From: Planctomycetota bacterium
Lineage (GTDB): Bacteria > Planctomycetota > Phycisphaerae > Phycisphaerales > SM1A02
Reading direction: 5' to 3'
NCBI GenBank assembly: GCA_027295435.1
Contig: JAPUKX010000305.1
Coordinates: 1-8,970, forward strand
DNA length: 8,970 bases
Made by a program: the position numbers and the translations under genes. Numbering within the stretch: position 1 is the stretch's first letter; each line of letters opens with the position of its first letter. Under the pieces are notes generated by a model. That model saw nothing but the letters and a program-made list of their open reading frames with translations. It did no database searches and had not been told where the DNA came from. Positions 6,326 to 8,970 of the stretch are shown in pieces.

Positions 6326-6345
6326 GCCCCCGGCAAGCCGGGGGC
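6326..6345. repeat. perfect GC-rich palindrome, family B copy 2
   Basis: GCCCCCGGC and GCCGGGGGC form a perfect 9-bp stem around AA. It is the same element as at 2853-2876, which has one bulged base. It ends 19 bases from the sucB stop codon (6365-6367), so it may terminate sucAB transcription. Family A copy 2 lies only 33 bases away. The remainder of the 6190-6364 gap shows only a weak 5-bp stem (6207-6211 with 6221-6225). Confidence 0.7.
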
Positions 6346-6364
6346 TATGTGGGCGAGGTTCGAG

Positions 6365-7618
6365 TCACAACCCCAGCAACATGCGCTGGGGGTTCTCGAT
6401 GCAGTTCTTCACATGCACGAGGAAACCGACAGCTTCGGCGCCGTCCACGATGCGGTGATCGTAGCTGAGCGCGAGATACATCATCGGGCGCAGGACGATC
6501 TGGCCGGGGGTGCCAGGGTCCTCGACGGGGCGGTTGGTGATGTTGTGCATGCCGAGGATGCCGGACTGCGGCGGGTTGAGGATGGGCGTGGAGAGCATGG
6601 AGCCGTAGACGCCGCCGTTGGAGATCGTGAACGTGCCGCCGGTCATTTCCTCCAACGCCAGCTTGCTCTCGCGCGCACGGGTTGCAAGATCGAGGATGGT
6701 CGTTTCAATATCAGCGAACGACATCGCTTCAGCGTTGCGGATCACGGGCACGACCAGGCCCTTCTCGGTGCCGACCGCAATCGAGATGTCCACGTAGTCG
6801 TGGTATTCGATCTCATTGCCGACGATGTAGGCGTTGACGCGCGGGAACTGCCGCAAGGCTGATACACACGCCTTGACAAAGAACGACATGAACCCCAGGC
6901 CGACGCCGTGCTTCTGGAGGAACTCTTCCTTGTGCTGCTTTCGCAGGCGGATGACCCCGCTCATGTCCGCTTCGTTGAAGGTGGTGAGCATGGCCGCGGT
7001 GTGCTGGGCGGCCACCAACCGCTCAGCGACGCGCCGGCGTAACTTGCTCATGCGCTGGCGGCGAACGGCCCGATCGCCGGGCGCGGCGGCGGGAGTCGGC
7101 GATAAGGAGCGGGGGAGATCCGGACCATCCTCGTCCCGGCTGCGCTGGGACTCGTCAGGACCGACTTGGGGCGCAGCTGCGGCGAGGACATCGGACTTGG
7201 TGATTCGTCCGGAGGAGCCGGTGCCCGCGAGGTGAGCCAGGTCCACGCCTCTGTCCGCAGCCAACTTTCGGGCGACGGACGTCGCTTTGCTTTCGCCATC
7301 GCCGGTTGGGGCCGAAGGCGCCGGCGCTGCGTTGGATTGAGCGGCGGTCGCTGGTTGAACCGTGTCGGCCGTCGGGCGTTGGGCCGCCGGCTCGATGCTG
7401 CCGATCACGTCGCCGACCGTCATTTCGGCGCCGTCCTCGGCAACCCTATGCAGCAGGCCTGATTCTGGAGCCGGGATTTCCAGCGTGACCTTGTCCGATT
7501 CGATCTCGACGATGATCTCATCCTTCTGGACCCATTCGCCTGACGCTTTGTGCCACGGACCGACCACCACATCGGTAATGGACTCGCCGGGGCTGGGGAT
7601 GGTGATCTGGACGGGCAT
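6365..7618 (-). CDS. sucB: dihydrolipoamide succinyltransferase, E2 of 2-oxoglutarate dehydrogenase
   Basis: E2 core of the 2-oxoglutarate dehydrogenase complex. It transfers the succinyl group from its lipoyl arm to CoA in the TCA cycle, in the cytoplasm. The 417 residues hold one N-terminal lipoyl domain (1-76; the lipoylated lysine is Lys43 in [14 protein letters not shown]), an Ala/Pro/Gln linker (77-110) and the peripheral-subunit-binding domain (about 113-146, with [14 protein letters not shown] and [14 protein letters not shown]). A second linker follows, then the catalytic acyltransferase domain (about 185-417). The latter shows [20 protein letters not shown] and the active-site [10 protein letters not shown] (His388, Asp392). 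The FTISNGG...[11 protein letters not shown] block is typical of SucB rather than pyruvate dehydrogenase E2. It lies 27 bases after sucA and must be co-transcribed with it. An AGGA lies 11 bases before the ATG. No lpd (E3) gene follows. Confidence 0.95.
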   Translation of the reverse strand: MPVQITIPSPGESITDVVVGPWHKASGEWVQKDEIIVEIESDKVTLEIPAPESGLLHRVAEDGAEMTVGDVIGSIEPAAQRPTADTVQPATAAQSNAAPAPSAPTGDGESKATSVARKLAADRGVDLAHLAGTGSSGRITKSDVLAAAAPQVGPDESQRSRDEDGPDLPRSLSPTPAAAPGDRAVRRQRMSKLRRRVAERLVAAQHTAAMLTTFNEADMSGVIRLRKQHKEEFLQKHGVGLGFMSFFVKACVSALRQFPRVNAYIVGNEIEYHDYVDISIAVGTEKGLVVPVIRNAEAMSFADIETTILDLATRARESKLALEEMTGGTFTISNGGVYGSMLSTPILNPPQSGILGMHNITNRPVEDPGTPGQIVLRPMMYLALSYDHRIVDGAEAVGFLVHVKNCIENPQRMLLGL

Positions 7619-7645
7619 GGATGATGCGATCCTGGGAAGAAGGCG

Positions 7646-8970
7646 TCAGAGCCGGCTCGTCCCCGGGCCGGTGGGGGCCGAGGACAGTCCGGCTTTGTCA
7701 ACGATGTTGTGCCCGGTCTCGGCAATGTGGGAATCACCCTCGGTGTCGGCCAAACCGATGGCGGAAATCATGATCTTCTCCTGCTCCTGAAGGTGCATTT
7801 TGGCGGACGCCACCGCGGGCGAGGCGTGTTCGTCTCGGCCCACGTATGAAAGATCGAGATCGAGGCGTTCCAGCAGCGTCGTCTTCAGGAACCGGTATGC
7901 GCCCATGTTCTTCGGCTCCTCTTGGACCCAGATGAATTCCCCAGCCGAACCGTAGCGATTCAGAATGGCGTTCAGCTCTTGCTCAGGCAAGGGGTAGAGC
8001 TGCTCGATACGAACCACCGCCACATCATCGCAGCCCACCTTCTCTCGATGTGCAATCAGATCGTAGTAGACCTTGCCACAGCACAGCACAACACGGGCGA
8101 TCGCCGTGGAATCGGAGACCAGCGGATCGTCCAGCACCAGGTGGAACCGCCCGGCGACCAACTCGTCCACGCTACTGACGGCTTTCGGGTGCCGCAGCAG
8201 GCTCTTGGGCGTCAGGATGATCAGCGGTCTGCGGAATTTCCGCTTCATTTGCCGGCGAAGCACGTGGAACATCTGGGCCGGGGTGGTGGGGTTGATCACC
8301 TGCATGTTGTTGTCGGCGCACAATTGCAGGAACCGCTCCGGCCGGGCGGACGAGTGTTCCGGACCCTGGCCTTCATAGCCGTGCGGCAGGAACAGGGTCA
8401 ACCCGCTGTAGCGCTGCCACTTGACTTCAGCGGAGGCGATGAACTGATCGAAGTAGACCTGAGCACCGTTGGCAAAATCGCCGAACTGCGCCTCCCAGAT
8501 CACCAGCATCTGCGGATCGCCCAGCGAATAGCCATACTCGAAGCCCACGCAGGCCGACTCAGTGAGCGGACTGTTGTGGATGCAGAACCGCGCCTGTCCG
8601 GGCTGGATGTGGTTGAGCGCGTCGTATCCCTCCCCGGTCGTGGCCTGATCCAGCAGCACGGCATGGCGATGGCTGAACGTGCCGCGCTCGACGTCCTGGC
8701 CGGTCAGCCGAACGGCATGGTTGTCCTGCAGCAGGGTTCCGTAAGCCAACAGCTCACCCATGGCCCAGTCCAGCGGCAGATTCTTCGCCACGGCCTCGCG
8801 CCGGTAGGCAAGCAGCTTGTTCAGCTTCCGGTGCGGAACAAACCCCTCAGGGACCGATCCCAGAGCACGGGCGACCGCGTTGAGCCGCTCTTTGGCGACC
8901 GAGGTCTGCACCTGGGCGGATGAATACTTCTCCGTCACGCCCGCCCACACCGAGCCGAACGCCTTCACCG
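7646..8970 (-). CDS. sucA: 2-oxoglutarate dehydrogenase E1, C-terminal half, partial
   Basis: Thiamine-diphosphate-dependent E1 that decarboxylates 2-oxoglutarate and succinylates the E2 lipoyl arm. The frame is open to the window edge, so the N-terminal half (this family is about 930 residues) is missing; the GTG at 8968 is an internal valine. About 441 residues are visible. They match the C-terminal E1 region: LTGQDVERGTFSHRHAVLLDQ (with GQD...RGTF.HRHAV typical), IWEAQFGDFANGAQVYFDQF, LFLPHGYEGQGPEHSSARPE, RRPLIILTPKSLLRHP and WVQEEPKNMGAYRF. SYVGRDEHASPAVASAKMHL near the end matches the usual SucA C-terminus. About 35 further residues follow (GLADTEGDSHIAETGHNIVD and beyond), longer than in E. 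coli. It is the gene upstream of sucB in the same operon. Confidence 0.96.
   Translation of the reverse strand, partial: VKAFGSVWAGVTEKYSSAQVQTSVAKERLNAVARALGSVPEGFVPHRKLNKLLAYRREAVAKNLPLDWAMGELLAYGTLLQDNHAVRLTGQDVERGTFSHRHAVLLDQATTGEGYDALNHIQPGQARFCIHNSPLTESACVGFEYGYSLGDPQMLVIWEAQFGDFANGAQVYFDQFIASAEVKWQRYSGLTLFLPHGYEGQGPEHSSARPERFLQLCADNNMQVINPTTPAQMFHVLRRQMKRKFRRPLIILTPKSLLRHPKAVSSVDELVAGRFHLVLDDPLVSDSTAIARVVLCCGKVYYDLIAHREKVGCDDVAVVRIEQLYPLPEQELNAILNRYGSAGEFIWVQEEPKNMGAYRFLKTTLLERLDLDLSYVGRDEHASPAVASAKMHLQEQEKIMISAIGLADTEGDSHIAETGHNIVDKAGLSSAPTGPGTSRL

Noticed and set aside
6173..6862. Plus-strand open frame of 229 codons
   Set aside because: Runs through both palindromes and then antisense to sucB, with no domain or motif seen.
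7922..8923. Long plus-strand open frame of 333 codons
   Set aside because: It lies wholly antisense to sucA, whose motifs are unmistakable. Long antisense frames are expected in GC-rich coding DNA.
1..8970. Mobile elements, CRISPR arrays, defence genes, tRNA or rRNA
   Set aside because: No direct-repeat array, transposase or integrase motif, or structural RNA gene was seen. The coding regions are accounted for by housekeeping or small hypothetical genes.

Overview
The window is GC-rich bacterial chromosome, densely coded on both strands. The gene content is housekeeping rather than accessory: no insertion sequence, integrase, tRNA, rRNA or CRISPR array was seen. The source is probably a member of the Planctomycetota. 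This is inferred from a reduced division/cell-wall cluster with an inserted LysM gene, a DUF4190-like membrane protein and GC-rich palindromes repeated between genes. No taxonomic marker in the window proves it.

Layout from left to right. (1) Positions 1-178, plus strand: the C-terminal Fis-type helix-turn-helix of a probable sigma-54-dependent regulator. (2) Positions 179-369: a short gap holding a perfect hairpin with a GCAA loop. (3) Positions 370-4642, minus strand, read right to left: a likely operon of rsmH, a membrane-anchored double-LysM protein, a small FtsL-like bitopic protein, an FtsI-type penicillin-binding protein and a small DUF6899-like protein. (4) Positions 4643-4758: a divergent promoter gap. 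(5) Positions 4759-6189, plus strand: an SppA-type signal peptide peptidase with a lipoprotein signal, then a small two-helix DUF4190-like protein. (6) Positions 6190-6364: a convergent gap with two different strong palindromes. (7) Positions 6365-8970, minus strand: sucA (its 5' part lies beyond the window) and sucB, the E1 and E2 of 2-oxoglutarate dehydrogenase.

How the genes fit together. The rsmH-to-FtsI block looks like the start of the classical dcw cluster: 16S rRNA methylation, an FtsL-like scaffold and a septal transpeptidase, with a peptidoglycan-binding LysM protein placed between rsmH and the FtsL-like gene. The usual next genes (murE, murF, mraY) do not follow, so the cluster is cut short here. 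SucA and SucB carry out the first two steps of 2-oxoglutarate oxidation in the TCA cycle. The E3 gene (lpd) is not in the window.

The least ordinary feature is two families of short GC-rich palindromes, A with two copies and B with two copies. Three of the four lie at or within about 20 bases of a minus-strand stop codon. One supplies bases of the stop codon itself.
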